From positions 2,480,001-2,544,000 of the forward strand of contig NZ_CP027295.1 in the NCBI RefSeq assembly GCF_005490785.1: a stretch of 64,000 bases of DNA, read 5' to 3'. A program made the position numbers and the translations under genes. Below, piece by piece: positions 35,328 to 48,583 of the stretch (position 1 is the stretch's first letter; each line of letters begins with the position of its first letter). The stretch comes from Brachybacterium sp. SGAir0954 (lineage in GTDB: Bacteria; Actinomycetota; Actinomycetes; Actinomycetales; Dermabacteraceae). A model generated the notes under the pieces. It saw only the letters and a list, made by a program, of their open reading frames with translations, did not search any database and was not told where the DNA came from.

Positions 35328-36326
35328 TCAGCGCTCCTGGTCGGGCGAGGGCGGCAGATGCTCCTCGTCCACGCCGTCCTCGGTGCCCGGGATCCCCAGG
35401 TCCTCGGCGCGCTTGTCCGCCATCGCGAGCAGACGGCGGATGCGACCGGCGACGGCGTCCTTCGTCATCGGCGGTTCCGCGAGCCGTCCCAGCTCCTCGA
35501 GGCTCGCCTGCCGGTGCTCCAGGCGCAGGTCCCCCGCCGTGCGCAGGTGCTCGGGGACGTCGTCGCCGAGGATCTCGAGCGCGCGCTGGACCCGCTGCCC
35601 CGCGGCGACTGCCGCCCGGGCGGAGCGCCGCAGGTTCGCGTCGTCGAAGTTCGCGAGCCGATGCGCCGTCGCCTTCACCTCGCGGCGGGTGCGCCGCTCC
35701 TCCCAGACGACGACCGTCTGCTGGGCGCCCATCCGGGCGAGCAGCGCGGAGATCGCGTCGCCGTCGCGCAGCACCACCCGATCAGCGCCCCGCGCCTCCC
35801 GCGCCTTCGAGGCCACGCCGAGGCGACGGGCCGCGCCGACCATCGCGAGCGCCACCTCCGGGCCCGGGCAGGACAGCTCGAGCGCGGAGGACCGCCCCGG
35901 CTCGGTGAGCGTGCCGCGGGCGAGGAAGGCGCCGCGCCAGGCGGCCTCGGCGTCCACCGCGGCCCCGCCCACGACGGTCGGCGGCATGCCCCGCACGGGA
36001 CGACCGCCGGCGTCGATGAGACCCGTCTGGCGGGCCAGCTGACCGCCCTCCCGCTCGACGCGGACGATGTAGCGCATCGAGCGTCGGATGCCCGAGGGCT
36101 GCAGCACGCCCAGCTCGGCGCGGTGGCCGTACATCTCCGCGATCGTGCGGTGCAGCCGGCGGGCGACCGCTGCGGAGTCCAGCTCCGCCTCGACCACCAC
36201 CTGACCTCCGACGAGGTGCAGTCCCCCCGCGAAGCGCAGCATCGCGGCGGCCTCCGCCTTGCGGGCCGAGGGCCGGGTCACCTCCAGGTGGCTCAGCTCC
36301 TCCTTGGCGTCAGCGGTCAGCGCCAT
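35328..36326 (-). CDS. whiA: WhiA, DNA-binding regulator of division/development
   Basis: A 332-residue protein: a degenerate LAGLIDADG homing-endonuclease-like N-terminal part ([20 protein letters not shown], then [13 protein letters not shown]), and a C-terminal helix-turn-helix (YHR-like region ending [19 protein letters not shown]). In streptomycetes WhiA with WhiB switches on division genes; in non-sporulating bacteria it affects division and metabolism. The ATG at 36326 has GAGGAG upstream and lies inside the end of yvcK, a 17-nt overlap. It is the last gene of the uvrA-uvrC-rapZ-yvcK-whiA string. Confidence 0.95.
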   Translation of the reverse strand: MALTADAKEELSHLEVTRPSARKAEAAAMLRFAGGLHLVGGQVVVEAELDSAAVARRLHRTIAEMYGHRAELGVLQPSGIRRSMRYIVRVEREGGQLARQTGLIDAGGRPVRGMPPTVVGGAAVDAEAAWRGAFLARGTLTEPGRSSALELSCPGPEVALAMVGAARRLGVASKAREARGADRVVLRDGDAISALLARMGAQQTVVVWEERRTRREVKATAHRLANFDDANLRRSARAAVAAGQRVQRALEILGDDVPEHLRTAGDLRLEHRQASLEELGRLAEPPMTKDAVAGRIRRLLAMADKRAEDLGIPGTEDGVDEEHLPPSPDQER

Positions 36327-37407
36327 GGGCGTGCTCCTCGGGATCGGTGGGACCGGTGTGATCGGACGGTCCGTCGACGTCGCCGTAGACGTCGGCGAAG
36401 ACGTCACGGTACGCAGCGGCGAGCCGGACGGGATCGTGCTGCGGGGTGCCGTCGCCGGTGGAGACCTGCCGCAGCAGCGTGCGGATGCCCCGGGACTCGG
36501 CGACGGAGGCCAGCTCGAGGGCGTCCTCGAGCGCGGTCGGGTCCGCGACGAGGGCGTCGAACCGGAGGCCCGGCGCATGATGGAGCAGGACGTCGAGCAT
36601 GTCGAGGCTCGACATGCCCTCCGATTCCTGCTGCCCCACGGAGAGGTTGGTGGTCACGCAGAGCCGGGCGGAGGTGGAGCGCAGCGCCTCGGCGATCTCG
36701 GGGATCATGAGGTGCGGCAGCACCGAGGTGTACCAGGAGCCGGGCCCCACGATCACCCAGTGGGCCCGCTCGATGGCCTCGACGACGTCCGCGGGGACGC
36801 GGGGGCGCGGCGGGTCCAGCCGCACCTGCTCCACGCGCCCCTCCGCGGTCGCGACCTGCCACTGCCCGCGGATCGTGCGCAGCTCGCCGCCCGCCTCACG
36901 GACGTCCGCCTCGATGTGGAGCGGGTCCAGGGCCATCGGGAGCACCCGGCCGCGCGCGCCGAGGAGCTCCCCCATCTGGTCGAGCCCCTCGATGGGGTCC
37001 TCGAGGATCTGCCACAGGGCGACGATCAGCAGGTTGCCGAGCGCATGGCCGTCGAGGTCGCCGCTCGTCGAGAAGCGGTGCTGGATGACCTCGCCCCAGA
37101 TCGATCCCCACTCGGAGTCCTCGCACAGCGCCGCGAGGGCCATGCGGAGGTCGCCGGGCGGCAGCACGGGCATCTCCGTGCGCAGACGACCCGAGGAGCC
37201 GCCGTTGTCCGCGACGGTGACGATCGCGGTGATGTCGTCGGCGAGCAGGCGCAGGGCCCGCAGGTTCGCCGCGAGGCCGTGCCCGCCGCCGAGGGCGACC
37301 ACACGCAGCGGCTCGCCCTCCCCGCGACGGCGCCGGGCCGCGCGCGCGGAGGCGGCACGCGAGGAGACGGTGGGGCGCCGGCCCCCGGAGCGGTGCGCGA
37401 TGCTCAT
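36310..37407 (-). CDS. yvcK: YvcK/CofD-like gluconeogenesis factor, UDP-sugar-binding
   Basis: A 365-residue protein. The Rossmann-type core shows [43 protein letters not shown] and [20 protein letters not shown]. YvcK (CuvA in mycobacteria) binds UDP-GlcNAc and is needed for cell-wall synthesis and shape on gluconeogenic carbon. The N-terminal 33 residues are Arg/Ser-rich. It overlaps rapZ by 4 nt and whiA by 17 nt; this trio is conserved across Gram-positive bacteria. Confidence 0.94.
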   Translation of the reverse strand: MSIAHRSGGRRPTVSSRAASARAARRRRGEGEPLRVVALGGGHGLAANLRALRLLADDITAIVTVADNGGSSGRLRTEMPVLPPGDLRMALAALCEDSEWGSIWGEVIQHRFSTSGDLDGHALGNLLIVALWQILEDPIEGLDQMGELLGARGRVLPMALDPLHIEADVREAGGELRTIRGQWQVATAEGRVEQVRLDPPRPRVPADVVEAIERAHWVIVGPGSWYTSVLPHLMIPEIAEALRSTSARLCVTTNLSVGQQESEGMSSLDMLDVLLHHAPGLRFDALVADPTALEDALELASVAESRGIRTLLRQVSTGDGTPQHDPVRLAAAYRDVFADVYGDVDGPSDHTGPTDPEEHAHGADR

Positions 37408-38342
37408 TCGCGCCCCAGGTCCCGGTGCCGGATCCGCACCGCGTGGCCGGCACGGCGCAGCTCCTCGCCGATCCGCTCGGCGACGGCCACGGAGCGGTGC
37501 TTGCCGCCCGTGCAGCCGATCGCGAGGGTCGTGAAGTGCTTGTTCTCCGAGACGTACCCCCGCAGCGCCGGGGTGATCATCTCGAGGTACTTCTCGACGA
37601 ACTCGCCCGCGTTGGCGTCACGCAGCACGAAGTCGGAGACCGGCTGGTCGGTGCCGCGCAGGGCGCGCAGCTCGGGCACCCAGTACGGGTTGGGGATGAA
37701 GCGCACGTCGCTCACATGGTCCGCCTCGAGCGGGATGCCGTACTTGAAGCCGAAGGACAGCATCGTCACCGTGAGCCGCGTCTCCGCGCTCGTGCCGAAG
37801 GCGGAGCGCATCTTCATCGTCAGCTGATGGACGTTCAGCGGCGACGTGTCGATGACCAGGTCCGCCATGCGCCGATAGGCGGCGAGCATCTCCCGCTCCC
37901 GGCGGATGCCCTCGAGCACACCTTCCTCCCCCTGCAGGGGGTGGGGTCGGCGCACCGAGTCGAAGCGGCGCACGAGGGTGGCCTCGTCCGCCGTGAGGAA
38001 CACCAGGCGCAGCCTGTGCTGGGACCGGCGCAGCTCGGCGACGACGTCGGAGAGCTCCGCGAAGAAGGGGCCCGAGCGGGGGTCGACGACCACGGCCACG
38101 CGGTAGTCGCGGCCCTCCGCCGAGGCATGCAGCTCCACGAGGCGCGGGATCAGCTGCGGGACGATGTTGTAGACGACGTACCAGCCCATGTCCTCGAGGG
38201 CGTGGGCGGCCGTCTCGCGACCGGATCCGGCGAGGCCGGTGATGATGACGACGTCGCCGCGGGACGCGGGTCCCGCGGGCTCGTCGAGGGCGCCGGGCTC
38301 GGCGGTGGCGTCATCGGCGCGATCGGCACGATCAGCGGTCAC
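37404..38342 (-). CDS. rapZ: RapZ-family nucleotide/RNA-binding protein with altered P-loop
   Basis: A 312-residue RapZ/YvcJ protein. The C-terminal domain is well conserved ([19 protein letters not shown], and the phosphosugar/RNA-binding signature [18 protein letters not shown]). The N-terminal ATPase domain is degraded at key points: the P-loop reads [10 protein letters not shown] (residues 36-45), with Glu43 at the Ser/Thr position that binds Mg-nucleotide, and WYVVDNLPP of relatives reads WYVVYNIVP, with Tyr58 in place of Asp. ATP hydrolysis may therefore be lost while the ligand/RNA domain still works. The GTG start lies in the end of uvrC (11-nt overlap). Confidence 0.92.
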   Translation of the reverse strand: MTADRADRADDATAEPGALDEPAGPASRGDVVIITGLAGSGRETAAHALEDMGWYVVYNIVPQLIPRLVELHASAEGRDYRVAVVVDPRSGPFFAELSDVVAELRRSQHRLRLVFLTADEATLVRRFDSVRRPHPLQGEEGVLEGIRREREMLAAYRRMADLVIDTSPLNVHQLTMKMRSAFGTSAETRLTVTMLSFGFKYGIPLEADHVSDVRFIPNPYWVPELRALRGTDQPVSDFVLRDANAGEFVEKYLEMITPALRGYVSENKHFTTLAIGCTGGKHRSVAVAERIGEELRRAGHAVRIRHRDLGRE

Positions 38343-40338
38343 CGGGGGCTCCTTCGGGGTCGGGGCGGGGATCCTGCTCGTTCCCGCCGGGGCCGGGGTC
38401 CAGGATCTCGCCGGTGGCCATGTCGATGCTGAGGCCGATGGCCTCGGGTTCAGCGGCGCCGTCGGCCTCCGCCGGCGCGCTCCCCTGATCGGATCGTAGC
38501 GCGGCGCTGATCCTGGCGGCGAGCGCGGGCCCGATGCCGTCGACCTCCTCGAGCTGCTCGGGCTCCGCCTCGCGGATCGCGGAGACGGTGACGAAGCGGT
38601 CCAGCAGAGCCCGCCGGCGTGCGGCGCCGAGCCCGGCGATCCCGTCGAGGGCGCTCGCCTGCATGGCCCGGCCGCGCTTGGAGCGGTGGTACGTGATCGC
38701 GAAGCGGTGCGCCTCGTCGCGGAGCCGCTGCACGAGGAACAGCGCCTCGCTCGTGCGCGGGAGGATCACGGGGTATTCCTCCCCCGGCAGCCAGATCTCC
38801 TCGAGGCGCTTCGCGATGCCGGCGAGGGCGACGTCCGTGATGCCGAGATCGTCGAGGGCGCGCTGCGCGGCGGCGACCTGGGGCGGCCCGCCGTCCACGA
38901 GCAGCAGCGAGGGCGGGTAGGCGAAGCGCCGGGGAGCGCCCTGCTCGTCCACCGCCGGCTCGGGCGGGTCGAGATGGTGCTTCATGCGGCGCAGGATGAC
39001 GTCGTACATCGACGCGGTGTCGTCCCGGGCGGCGGCGCCGTGGACGGAGTAGCGGCGGTACTCGCTCTTGCGGGGCAGGCCGTCCTCGAAGACGACCTGC
39101 GAGCCCACCACGTTGGTGCCCTGCGAGTGGGAGATGTCGTAGCACTCGATGCGCAGCGGCGGCTCGGCGAGGTCGAGCGCCTCGCCGAGGTCCTCGAGCG
39201 CCTTGGTGCGGGAGGTGAGGTCCCCGGTGCGGCGCATCCGGTGCAGGCGCAGCGCCTCCTCGGCGTTCTTCGTGACCGTCGCGAGCAGGTCCTTCTTCTC
39301 CCCGCGGCGCGGGACCCGCAGGTCCACGCCGGGGCCGAGCATGCCGCGCACCTGCTCCACGTCCCGCGGGAGCACGGGGACGAGCACCTCGCGGGGCGCG
39401 GAGCCCTCCGCGTAGAGCGTCGTGAGCGCGCGCTCGATGAGGTCCTCGGGTTCGGACTCGTCGAGGATCTCCGCGGTCCATCCGCGCTGGCCGCGGATCC
39501 GCCCCCCGCGCACGTGGAACACCTGGACGGAGGCCTCGAGCTCGTCCTGGACGAGACCCAGGAGGTCCGCGTCGGTCGCGTCGGAGAGGACCACGGAGTT
39601 CTTCTCCATGACCTTGTTCAGCGCCTGCAGGTCGTCGCGCAGGGACGCGGCGGTCTCGTAGTCCATCGCGGCGGCGGCCTCCCGCATGCGCCGCTCGATG
39701 TCCTTCGTGTAGGCGGCGGTGTTGCCGGCCATGAAGTCGCAGAAGCGCGCGGCGAGCCGGCGATGGTCCTCCTCCGAGATGTCACCCACGCAGGGCGCCG
39801 AGCACTTGCCGATGAATCCGAGCAGGCAGGGCCGGCCAGAGCGCTCGGCGCGGCGGTAGACGCCGGCGCTGCAGGAGCGCACGGGGAACACCCGCAGCAT
39901 GAGGTCGAGCGTCTCGCGGATCGCCCCCACCTGCGGGTAGGGCCCGAAGGTCCGGTCGCCCTTCGCGCGCGGGCGCCGCGTGATGTGCACCCGGGGGACC
40001 TTCTCCCCCATCGTCACGGCGAGGAAGGGGTAGGACTTGTCGTCGCGGAACTTGACGTTGAACCGCGGGTCGTACTCCTTGATCCAGGTGTACTCGAGGG
40101 TGAGCGCCTCGACCTCCGTGCCGACGACGGTCCACTCGACCCGCGCGGCCGTCGTGACCATCCGCCGGGTGCGCTCGTGGAGCACCGAGAGGTCCTGGAA
40201 GTAGTTGGACAGGCGCTGGCGGAGGTTCTTCGCCTTGCCCACGTAGATCACGCGCTCGTCCGCGTCGCGGAAGCGGTAGACCCCCGGCGAGGTGGGGATG
40301 GTCCCCGCCGGGGGACGGTAGGTCGAGGGGTCCGCCAC
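38332..40338 (-). CDS. uvrC: UvrABC excinuclease subunit C
   Basis: A 668-residue dual-incision nuclease. The N-terminal GIY-YIG domain ([20 protein letters not shown]) makes the 3' cut. A UVR domain ([19 protein letters not shown]) contacts UvrB. The C-terminal RNase H-like domain ([20 protein letters not shown], then [10 protein letters not shown]) makes the 5' cut, and tandem helix-hairpin-helix motifs follow ([18 protein letters not shown] and [15 protein letters not shown]). The GTG at 40338 is 5 nt behind the uvrA stop, which gives a coupled start; a long open frame further upstream lies inside uvrA and is not coding. Confidence 0.95.
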   Translation of the reverse strand: MADPSTYRPPAGTIPTSPGVYRFRDADERVIYVGKAKNLRQRLSNYFQDLSVLHERTRRMVTTAARVEWTVVGTEVEALTLEYTWIKEYDPRFNVKFRDDKSYPFLAVTMGEKVPRVHITRRPRAKGDRTFGPYPQVGAIRETLDLMLRVFPVRSCSAGVYRRAERSGRPCLLGFIGKCSAPCVGDISEEDHRRLAARFCDFMAGNTAAYTKDIERRMREAAAAMDYETAASLRDDLQALNKVMEKNSVVLSDATDADLLGLVQDELEASVQVFHVRGGRIRGQRGWTAEILDESEPEDLIERALTTLYAEGSAPREVLVPVLPRDVEQVRGMLGPGVDLRVPRRGEKKDLLATVTKNAEEALRLHRMRRTGDLTSRTKALEDLGEALDLAEPPLRIECYDISHSQGTNVVGSQVVFEDGLPRKSEYRRYSVHGAAARDDTASMYDVILRRMKHHLDPPEPAVDEQGAPRRFAYPPSLLLVDGGPPQVAAAQRALDDLGITDVALAGIAKRLEEIWLPGEEYPVILPRTSEALFLVQRLRDEAHRFAITYHRSKRGRAMQASALDGIAGLGAARRRALLDRFVTVSAIREAEPEQLEEVDGIGPALAARISAALRSDQGSAPAEADGAAEPEAIGLSIDMATGEILDPGPGGNEQDPRPDPEGAPGDR

Positions 40339-40343
40339 GCGGA

Positions 40344-43202
<2,859 letters not shown>

Positions 43203-43208
43203 CCGCCC

Positions 43209-43214
43209 ATCCTA
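43209..43214 (-). promoter_or_regulatory. -10 hexamer TAGGAT, probable leaderless promoter of uvrA
   Basis: On the minus strand TAGGAT ends 6 nt before the GTG at 43202. A -35-like TTGTTC (43234-43239) lies 19 nt upstream, inside the LexA-type box. Confidence 0.6.
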
Positions 43215-43231
43215 CGAGCGCACCCCCGACT

Positions 43232-43247
43232 TCGAACAACTGTTCGT
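43232..43247. promoter_or_regulatory. LexA/SOS box in front of uvrA
   Basis: The 16-nt sequence TCGAAC-AACT-GTTCGT matches the actinobacterial/Bacillus-type LexA operator (CGAAC-N4-GTTCG core, perfect inverted repeat). It lies 30 nt upstream of the uvrA start codon and overlaps the predicted -35, the position where a repressor would block RNA polymerase. The divergent MBL-fold gene starts 40 nt on the other side, so it could be affected too. Confidence 0.85.
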
Positions 43248-43287
43248 CGAGAGGATCACCAGCGTCGACATGCGCGACACTGGTCCC

Positions 43288-44016
43288 ATGACCACCCGCA
43301 GCGAGAACAACGACCCCTCGACCCCTCTCCCCCGCGGCGCCGATGCGGTCCATGGGCTGGGCACGCTCACCCTGCGCACCGCCTCCGTGGGCCCGATGGA
43401 CAACAACGCCTACCTGCTCACCTGCACGGCGACCGGGGAGCAGCTCCTGATCGACGCCGCGGCCGAGCCGGAGCGGCTGCGGGCGCTGATCGCCGAGGGC
43501 GCCGGCGCGGCCGACGGCGACGCGGCGGGCGGCGCGTGGCCACGGCTCGACCAGGTGGTCACCACGCACCGTCATCACGATCACATCGGGGCGCTCGCGG
43601 AGGTCGTCGGCGCGACCGGCGCCCGCACGGCCGCCGGGGCGGAGGACGCCGACGCGATCCGGGAGCAGACGGGCACAACGATCGACGTGCAGCTCGCGCA
43701 CGGCGACCGCGTGCGGGTCGGGGAGGCGGAGCTCGAGGTGATCGCGCTGCGCGGGCACACCCCGGGCTCGATCGCGCTGCTCTGGCGCGGCGGCGTGCAC
43801 GGCGACCACCTGTTCACGGGCGATTCCCTGTTCCCGGGCGGCGTCGGCAACACCGATCACGACCCGGTGCGCTTCGGGCAGCTCATCGACGACGTCGAGC
43901 AGCGGGTCTTCGCCGTGCTCCCCGACGCCACGCGGGTGCACCCCGGGCACGGGGACGGCACCACGCTGGGCGTGGAGCGTCCCTCGCTGCCGCAGTGGCG
44001 CGAGCGCGGCTGGTGA
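43288..44016 (+). CDS. MBL-fold metal-dependent hydrolase
   Basis: A 242-residue metallo-beta-lactamase-fold protein of the glyoxalase-II-like class. The metal-binding motif is THRHHDHIG (His-x-His-x-Asp-His), with further ligands in [18 protein letters not shown] and VHPGHGDGT. It probably hydrolyses a thioester or related small molecule in the cytoplasm. Its place between uvrA and uvrB is common in Micrococcales. The ATG at 43288 is chosen because a GACACT element ends 6 nt upstream, like the leaderless promoters elsewhere; the in-frame ATG at 43270 is the alternative. Confidence 0.88.
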   Translation: MTTRSENNDPSTPLPRGADAVHGLGTLTLRTASVGPMDNNAYLLTCTATGEQLLIDAAAEPERLRALIAEGAGAADGDAAGGAWPRLDQVVTTHRHHDHIGALAEVVGATGARTAAGAEDADAIREQTGTTIDVQLAHGDRVRVGEAELEVIALRGHTPGSIALLWRGGVHGDHLFTGDSLFPGGVGNTDHDPVRFGQLIDDVEQRVFAVLPDATRVHPGHGDGTTLGVERPSLPQWRERGW

Positions 44017-44034
44017 GCTGACCCCCGGCGGCGC

Positions 44035-44559
44035 TCAGGCGCCCCCGGCGCGGCCCGGCTCGTCGGCTCCGTCGGCGTCCTCGAACCGGTCCTCGAGCAG
44101 GGTCAGCCCTGTCATGAGGACGCCCGAGAGCACGCCGATGATCAGCCGGGGAGCGGGGGCCCCGCGGCGCCGCAGCGTCTCCTCGACCCAGCGGTCCGCG
44201 CGGATCCCCGCGGCGCTCGCCGCGCCGACGAGCCCGCCGAACGCGAGCGGCATGAGCACCACCATCGCCAGCGGCGGGCGGGTCCACGCCTCGAGCTCCT
44301 CGGCAGCCCCCGTCGCGGGGTCTGCCTCCGCCTCGACCGGTCGGCCGTCGGCGACCACATCGGTGTCGGCCGGGCCGGTCTCCGCGGGGCCCCGCAGCAG
44401 CGCCCGCGCCATCACCCCGGCCGTCAGCACGGCCGGACCCCAGACCATCGCCGCGCGGAGGGGGCGCGGCGCGCGATGCAGGGGAAGGGTACCGAGGGCG
44501 GCCGAGGCCACGGCCTGGACCGCGAGATCACGGGGTCGGGAGCGGCGGTTCCGGGTCAT
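44035..44559 (-). CDS. Hypothetical membrane protein
   Basis: A 174-residue protein that I do not recognise. It has three or four hydrophobic stretches: about 38-52 (MVWGPAVLTAGVMARAL), about 95-115 (MVVLMPLAFGGLVGAASAAG) and about 135-155 (LIIGVLSGVLMTGLTLLED), with an acidic Ala/Asp/Glu region at about 55-90. The ATG at 44559 has GGAAGGA upstream, which decides the start. It lies downstream of, and opposite to, the MBL gene, and about 143 nt behind uvrB on the same strand. Codon use is as in neighbours. Confidence 0.75.
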   Translation of the reverse strand: MTRNRRSRPRDLAVQAVASAALGTLPLHRAPRPLRAAMVWGPAVLTAGVMARALLRGPAETGPADTDVVADGRPVEAEADPATGAAEELEAWTRPPLAMVVLMPLAFGGLVGAASAAGIRADRWVEETLRRRGAPAPRLIIGVLSGVLMTGLTLLEDRFEDADGADEPGRAGGA

Positions 44560-44702
44560 GAGTGGTCCTTCCGGGTCAGGGGCCCGGACGGTCGGAGCGC
44601 GGACCGGGCCGGTCCCCCACGACGCTAGGCGGGGCCCCTCCCCCACGGCCCCCGACCATGGTCGGCGTCCGGGCGCCCCAGGTCGTCGGCGTCCGCCGGG
44701 GC

Positions 44703-46808
44703 TCAGGAGGAGCGCTGGATCGCCTTGAGCTCCTTCTTCATCCCCTGCACCTCGTCGCGGAGCTTCGCCGCCACCTCGAACTGCAGCGACTCCGCCGCCT
44801 GGTGCATCTGGGCGGTGAGCTCGTCGATCATCGCCGTCAGCGCGCCGACGGGATCGTCACCGAGGTCGACCGTGCGAGCCGTGACCGCATCGACCGCCTG
44901 CGACCTCGCGCGGTCGCGCTGCACGCGCTCCTTGCCGGAGCGGTAGTCGGTCGCGAGCAGGGTCTCGGTGTCGATGTCCTCGCGGGCGAGCATGTCGGTG
45001 ACGTCGGCGATCCGCTTGCGCAGCGGGGTCGGGTCGATCCCGTGCTCCTCGTTGTAGGCGATCTGCTTCGCCCGGCGGCGGTTGGTCTCGTCGATCGCCT
45101 CCTCCATGGAGTCGGTGATCCTGTCCGCGTACATGTGCACCTGGCCGGAGACGTTGCGGGCCGCACGGCCGATCGTCTGGATGAGCGAGGTGCGCGAGCG
45201 GAGGAAGCCCTCCTTGTCCGCGTCGAGGATCGCGACGAGCGAGACCTCCGGCAGGTCCAGTCCCTCGCGGAGCAGGTTGATGCCCACGAGCACGTCGAAC
45301 TCGCCCGTGCGCAGCGAGCGCAGCAGCTCCACGCGGCGCAGGGTGTCGACGTCGGAGTGCAGGTACTGGACCTTCACGCCGTTCTCGAGCAGGTAGTCGG
45401 TGAGGTCCTCCGCCATCCGCTTGGTGAGGGTCGTGACGAGCACCCGCTCGTCCTTCTCGACCCGCTCGTGGATCTGCTCGAGGAGGTCGTCGATCTGCCC
45501 CTTGACCGGCTTGACGATCACCTCGGGGTCCACGAGGCCCGTGGGGCGGATGATCTGCTCGACGACGCCGTCGGACCGGTCGAGCTCGTACTGGGCGGGC
45601 GTCGCCGAGAGGTAGACCGTCTGCCCGGTGCGCTCGGTGAACTCCCCGAAGGTGAGCGGCCGGTTGTCGAGCGCGGAGGGCAGACGGAACCCGAAGTCCA
45701 CCAGGGTGCGCTTGCGGGAGCGGTCTCCCTCGTACATCGCGCCGATCTGCGGGACCGTCACGTGCGACTCGTCGATGACGAGCAGGAAGTCCTCCGGGAA
45801 GTAGTCCATGAGGGTGTTCGGCGGGGTGCCGGGACCGCGCCCGTCGAGGTGCCGGGAGTAGTTCTCCACGCCGTTGGTGGAGCCCGTCTGTCGCAGCATC
45901 TCGAGGTCGTGGCTCGTGCGCATGCGCAGCCGCTGGGCCTCGAGCAGCTTGTTCTGCCCCTCGAGCTCCTCGAGCCGCTCCTCGAGCTCGGTCTCGATCG
46001 TGCCGATCGCGCGGGCGAGGCGCTCCGGGCCGGCGACGTAGTGGGAGGCGGGGAAGATGTGGATGTGGTCCTCCTCGCGGATGACCTCCCCGGTCATCGG
46101 GTGCAGCGTGTAGAGCGCGTCGATCTCGTCCCCGAAGAACTCGATGCGGATCGCGAGCTCCTCGTACATCGGGATGATCTCGACGGTGTCGCCGCGCACG
46201 CGGAAGGTGCCGCGCTCGAAGGCGACGTCGTTGCGGTCGTACTGCATGTCCACGAAGCGGCGCAGCAGCTCGTCGCGGTCCACCTGGTCACCGCGGCTCA
46301 GCTGCACCATCCGGTCCACGTACTCCTGCGGCGTGCCCAGGCCGTAGATGCAGGAGACGGAGGAGACCACGACCACGTCGCGGCGCGTGAGCAGCGAGTT
46401 GGTCGCGCTGTGCCGGAGCCGCTCGACCTCCGCGTTCACCGAGGAGTCCTTCTCGATGTAGGTGTCCGACTGCGGGACGTACGCCTCCGGCTGGTAGTAG
46501 TCGTAGTACGAGACGAAGTACTCGACCGCGTTGTTCGGCAGCAGGTCGCGGAACTCGCTCGCGAGCTGCGCGGCGAGGGTCTTGTTGTGCGCCATCACCA
46601 GGGTGGGCCGCTGGAGCTTCTCGATCAGCCAGGCGGTCGTCGCTGACTTGCCGGTGCCGGTCGCGCCGAGCAGCACGACGTCCTGCTCGCCGCTCTCGAT
46701 GCGGCGCGCGAGCTCGTCGATCGCGGCCGGCTGGTCGCCGGAGGGCGTGTACTCGGAGACGACCTCGAAGGGATGCTCGGAACGGACGAGATCGGTGACG
46801 GGACGCAT
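44703..46808 (-). CDS. uvrB: UvrABC excinuclease subunit B
   Basis: A 701-residue helicase-like repair protein. Walker A is [19 protein letters not shown], followed by [16 protein letters not shown] and the beta-hairpin [20 protein letters not shown] that clamps the damaged strand. Motifs IV-VI ([29 protein letters not shown]) are intact, and the C-terminal UVR domain ([19 protein letters not shown]) binds UvrC. The ATG is 6 nt behind a TAGGCT -10. I see no LexA box here, unlike at uvrA. Confidence 0.96.
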   Translation of the reverse strand: MRPVTDLVRSEHPFEVVSEYTPSGDQPAAIDELARRIESGEQDVVLLGATGTGKSATTAWLIEKLQRPTLVMAHNKTLAAQLASEFRDLLPNNAVEYFVSYYDYYQPEAYVPQSDTYIEKDSSVNAEVERLRHSATNSLLTRRDVVVVSSVSCIYGLGTPQEYVDRMVQLSRGDQVDRDELLRRFVDMQYDRNDVAFERGTFRVRGDTVEIIPMYEELAIRIEFFGDEIDALYTLHPMTGEVIREEDHIHIFPASHYVAGPERLARAIGTIETELEERLEELEGQNKLLEAQRLRMRTSHDLEMLRQTGSTNGVENYSRHLDGRGPGTPPNTLMDYFPEDFLLVIDESHVTVPQIGAMYEGDRSRKRTLVDFGFRLPSALDNRPLTFGEFTERTGQTVYLSATPAQYELDRSDGVVEQIIRPTGLVDPEVIVKPVKGQIDDLLEQIHERVEKDERVLVTTLTKRMAEDLTDYLLENGVKVQYLHSDVDTLRRVELLRSLRTGEFDVLVGINLLREGLDLPEVSLVAILDADKEGFLRSRTSLIQTIGRAARNVSGQVHMYADRITDSMEEAIDETNRRRAKQIAYNEEHGIDPTPLRKRIADVTDMLAREDIDTETLLATDYRSGKERVQRDRARSQAVDAVTARTVDLGDDPVGALTAMIDELTAQMHQAAESLQFEVAAKLRDEVQGMKKELKAIQRSS

Positions 46809-46814
46809 GGGTCG

Positions 46815-46820
46815 AGCCTA
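46815..46820 (-). promoter_or_regulatory. -10 hexamer TAGGCT, probable leaderless promoter of uvrB
   Basis: On the minus strand TAGGCT ends 6 nt before the ATG at 46808. No Shine-Dalgarno is present. Confidence 0.5.
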
Positions 46821-46904
46821 CGTCGCGGGGCCGACGCACGGCAGGCCGCAGGCCGGTGTTCCGCCGCCGGCGGACGCCCGTCCCGCGCCCGGTGCGGGCG
46901 CGGC

Positions 46905-47558
46905 TCAGCTCGGGAGCTGCAGGCCGAGCTCCGCGAGCACCGTCGCGAGGGCGTGCAGCGCCCGCCCTCGCAGCACCTGCTCGTCCCCCGTGTTCAGCAC
47001 CAGACGGTCCGCCCGGCGGATCCGCTCGAGGTCGCTCACCTGCGCCGCCATGACCGACTCGGCGTAGGCGCGGTCCCGACCACGGTCCCTGACCACCCGG
47101 TCGATGCGGTCGTCACGGCGGGCGAGCACGGCTACCACCGCGGCATAGCGGTCCCCCGCGTCGTGACGCTTCTCGAGCAGCAGCGGGCTGTCGTGCACGA
47201 CGACCCCCTCCCCCGCCTCGCGCGCCTGCTCCTCCTCCGCGGCGACGGCCTCGTCGACGCGGCCCAGCACGATCGCCTCGAGGTCCGCGCGGGCGTCGGG
47301 GTCGGCGAAGACGAGGCGGGCGAGCGCCGCACGGTCCACGGTCCCGGAGTCCTGCCGGTACTCCTCGCCGAAGCGGGCGATCGCCTCCTCGACCCCGGCG
47401 CCGGGCACGTCGAGCACCGCCCGGGAGTGCGCGTCGAGGTCGATCACGCGCAGGCCCCGCTCCCGCCAGATCGCGGCGACGGTGGACTTCCCGGCGCCGA
47501 TGCCGCCCGTGAGCCCGAGACGGACGGGGGACCCCTCGCGGGTGGCGGTGCGCTCCAT
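46905..47558 (-). CDS. coaE: Dephospho-CoA kinase
   Basis: A 217-residue P-loop kinase that phosphorylates dephospho-CoA in the last step of CoA synthesis. P-loop LTGGIGAGKSTVAAIW near residue 15, then VIDLDAHSRAVL, VVVHDSPLLLEKR and the LID-region arginines (RDDRIDRVVRDRG). It lacks the C-terminal GrpB/DUF427-like extension seen in mycobacteria. The ATG at 47558 is fixed by a TAGCAT -10 that ends 7 nt upstream. The neighbourhood uvrB-coaE is typical for actinobacteria; rpsA, often next to coaE, is found separately at 53-55 kb. Confidence 0.93.
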   Translation of the reverse strand: MERTATREGSPVRLGLTGGIGAGKSTVAAIWRERGLRVIDLDAHSRAVLDVPGAGVEEAIARFGEEYRQDSGTVDRAALARLVFADPDARADLEAIVLGRVDEAVAAEEEQAREAGEGVVVHDSPLLLEKRHDAGDRYAAVVAVLARRDDRIDRVVRDRGRDRAYAESVMAAQVSDLERIRRADRLVLNTGDEQVLRGRALHALATVLAELGLQLPS

Positions 47559-47565
47559 GGCCCCG

Positions 47566-47571
47566 ATGCTA
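47566..47571 (-). promoter_or_regulatory. -10 hexamer TAGCAT, probable leaderless promoter of coaE
   Basis: On the minus strand TAGCAT ends 7 nt before the ATG at 47558. It lies back to back with the leaderless promoter of the TRIC-family gene. Confidence 0.5.
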
Positions 47572-47658
47572 CGGGGCGCGTCCCCCGCCGTCCCACCGGC
47601 GGAGTGGTGCCCGGCACCTCTCACCGACGACCACGGGCGCGCCCGCCCCCCGGGCGAC

Positions 47659-47664
47659 TACCGT
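47659..47664 (+). promoter_or_regulatory. -10 hexamer TACCGT, probable leaderless promoter of the TRIC-family gene
   Basis: TACCGT ends 7 nt before the GTG at 47672. No Shine-Dalgarno is present. Confidence 0.5.
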
Positions 47665-47671
47665 CGGGCCC

Positions 47672-48550
47672 GTGGATCCTCTGCAGCTCCTGGTCTCCAA
47701 CGACCTCCTGCGCGCCCTGGACCTGCTCGGCGTGTTCATCATGGGCGTCGCGGCGGGCGCCCTCGCCGCGCGCCTGAACTTCGACGCCGTGGGCTTCGCG
47801 ATCATCGGGATCGTCGCGGCCCTGGGCGGCGGGATCGTGCGCGACCTCGTGCTGGACTACGGCACGCCCGCGGCGTTCTCCGGTGCCGGCTACCTCACGT
47901 GCGCTCTCGCGGGCTCCGCGGTCACCTTCCTGCTCTCCCCCGAGGGCGCCTGGTGGCGGCACCTCGTGACGGTGCTGGACATCATGGCGATGGCGCTCTG
48001 GGCCGCGACCGGCACCGCGAAGGCCATCGGCTACGGCCTGGACCCGCTGCCGGCGATCCTGCTCGGCGTGACGAGCGCGGTGGGCGGCGGGGTGATCCGG
48101 GACGTGCTCGTGGGGCGGATCCCGGCGATCTTCGGCGGCGGCCCGCTCTACGCGACGGGCGCCCTGCTCACCGCCGTGGGCACGTGGGGCGTCGTGGCGC
48201 TGCACGTGCCGGCCGCGTGGGTGCTCGTCGCGGTCGCCGCAGGGGCCCTGCTCGCCGGGCTCGCCGCCTGGCGGCGCTGGACGCTCCCCGCGCACGGCGG
48301 CTGGCAGGTGACGATGTCCGCGGCGCAGATGAAGGCGTTCGTGCGACGGGTGCGGCGCAGCGAGCGGTCCCGCGTCGCCGCGGAGACCGGCACGATCCCC
48401 GTGGTCGGCGTCGGCCACGACGACCTCGCGGACGACGTCACGATCGACGACGACGACGCCGCCGCGTACGAGGACCGGGTGCTCGGCCAGGACGTCGCCC
48501 TCGACGGCATCAACCCGTTCCGGGACTCCACCGATCCCGAGCGGCGCTGA
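47672..48550 (+). CDS. TRIC-family (UPF0126/YicG) cation channel protein
   Basis: A 292-residue membrane protein with about seven helices in two internally repeated halves. The repeats carry the glycine-rich motifs ALGGGIVRDLVL and AVGGGVIRDVLVGRIPAIF, which kink the pore helices in TRIC-type trimeric channels. Residues about 215-292 are a cytoplasmic tail, basic first (FVRRVRRSERSR) and then strongly acidic (DDVTIDDDDAAAYEDR), longer than in YicG. Transport of K+ or other small cations is known for the family; the substrate here is unknown. The GTG start follows a leaderless -10. It converges on the aro operon. Confidence 0.9.
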   Translation: MDPLQLLVSNDLLRALDLLGVFIMGVAAGALAARLNFDAVGFAIIGIVAALGGGIVRDLVLDYGTPAAFSGAGYLTCALAGSAVTFLLSPEGAWWRHLVTVLDIMAMALWAATGTAKAIGYGLDPLPAILLGVTSAVGGGVIRDVLVGRIPAIFGGGPLYATGALLTAVGTWGVVALHVPAAWVLVAVAAGALLAGLAAWRRWTLPAHGGWQVTMSAAQMKAFVRRVRRSERSRVAAETGTIPVVGVGHDDLADDVTIDDDDAAAYEDRVLGQDVALDGINPFRDSTDPERR

Positions 48551-48583
48551 TCCCGTCCCCGCTCCCCCGTCGGGACCCGGGGC

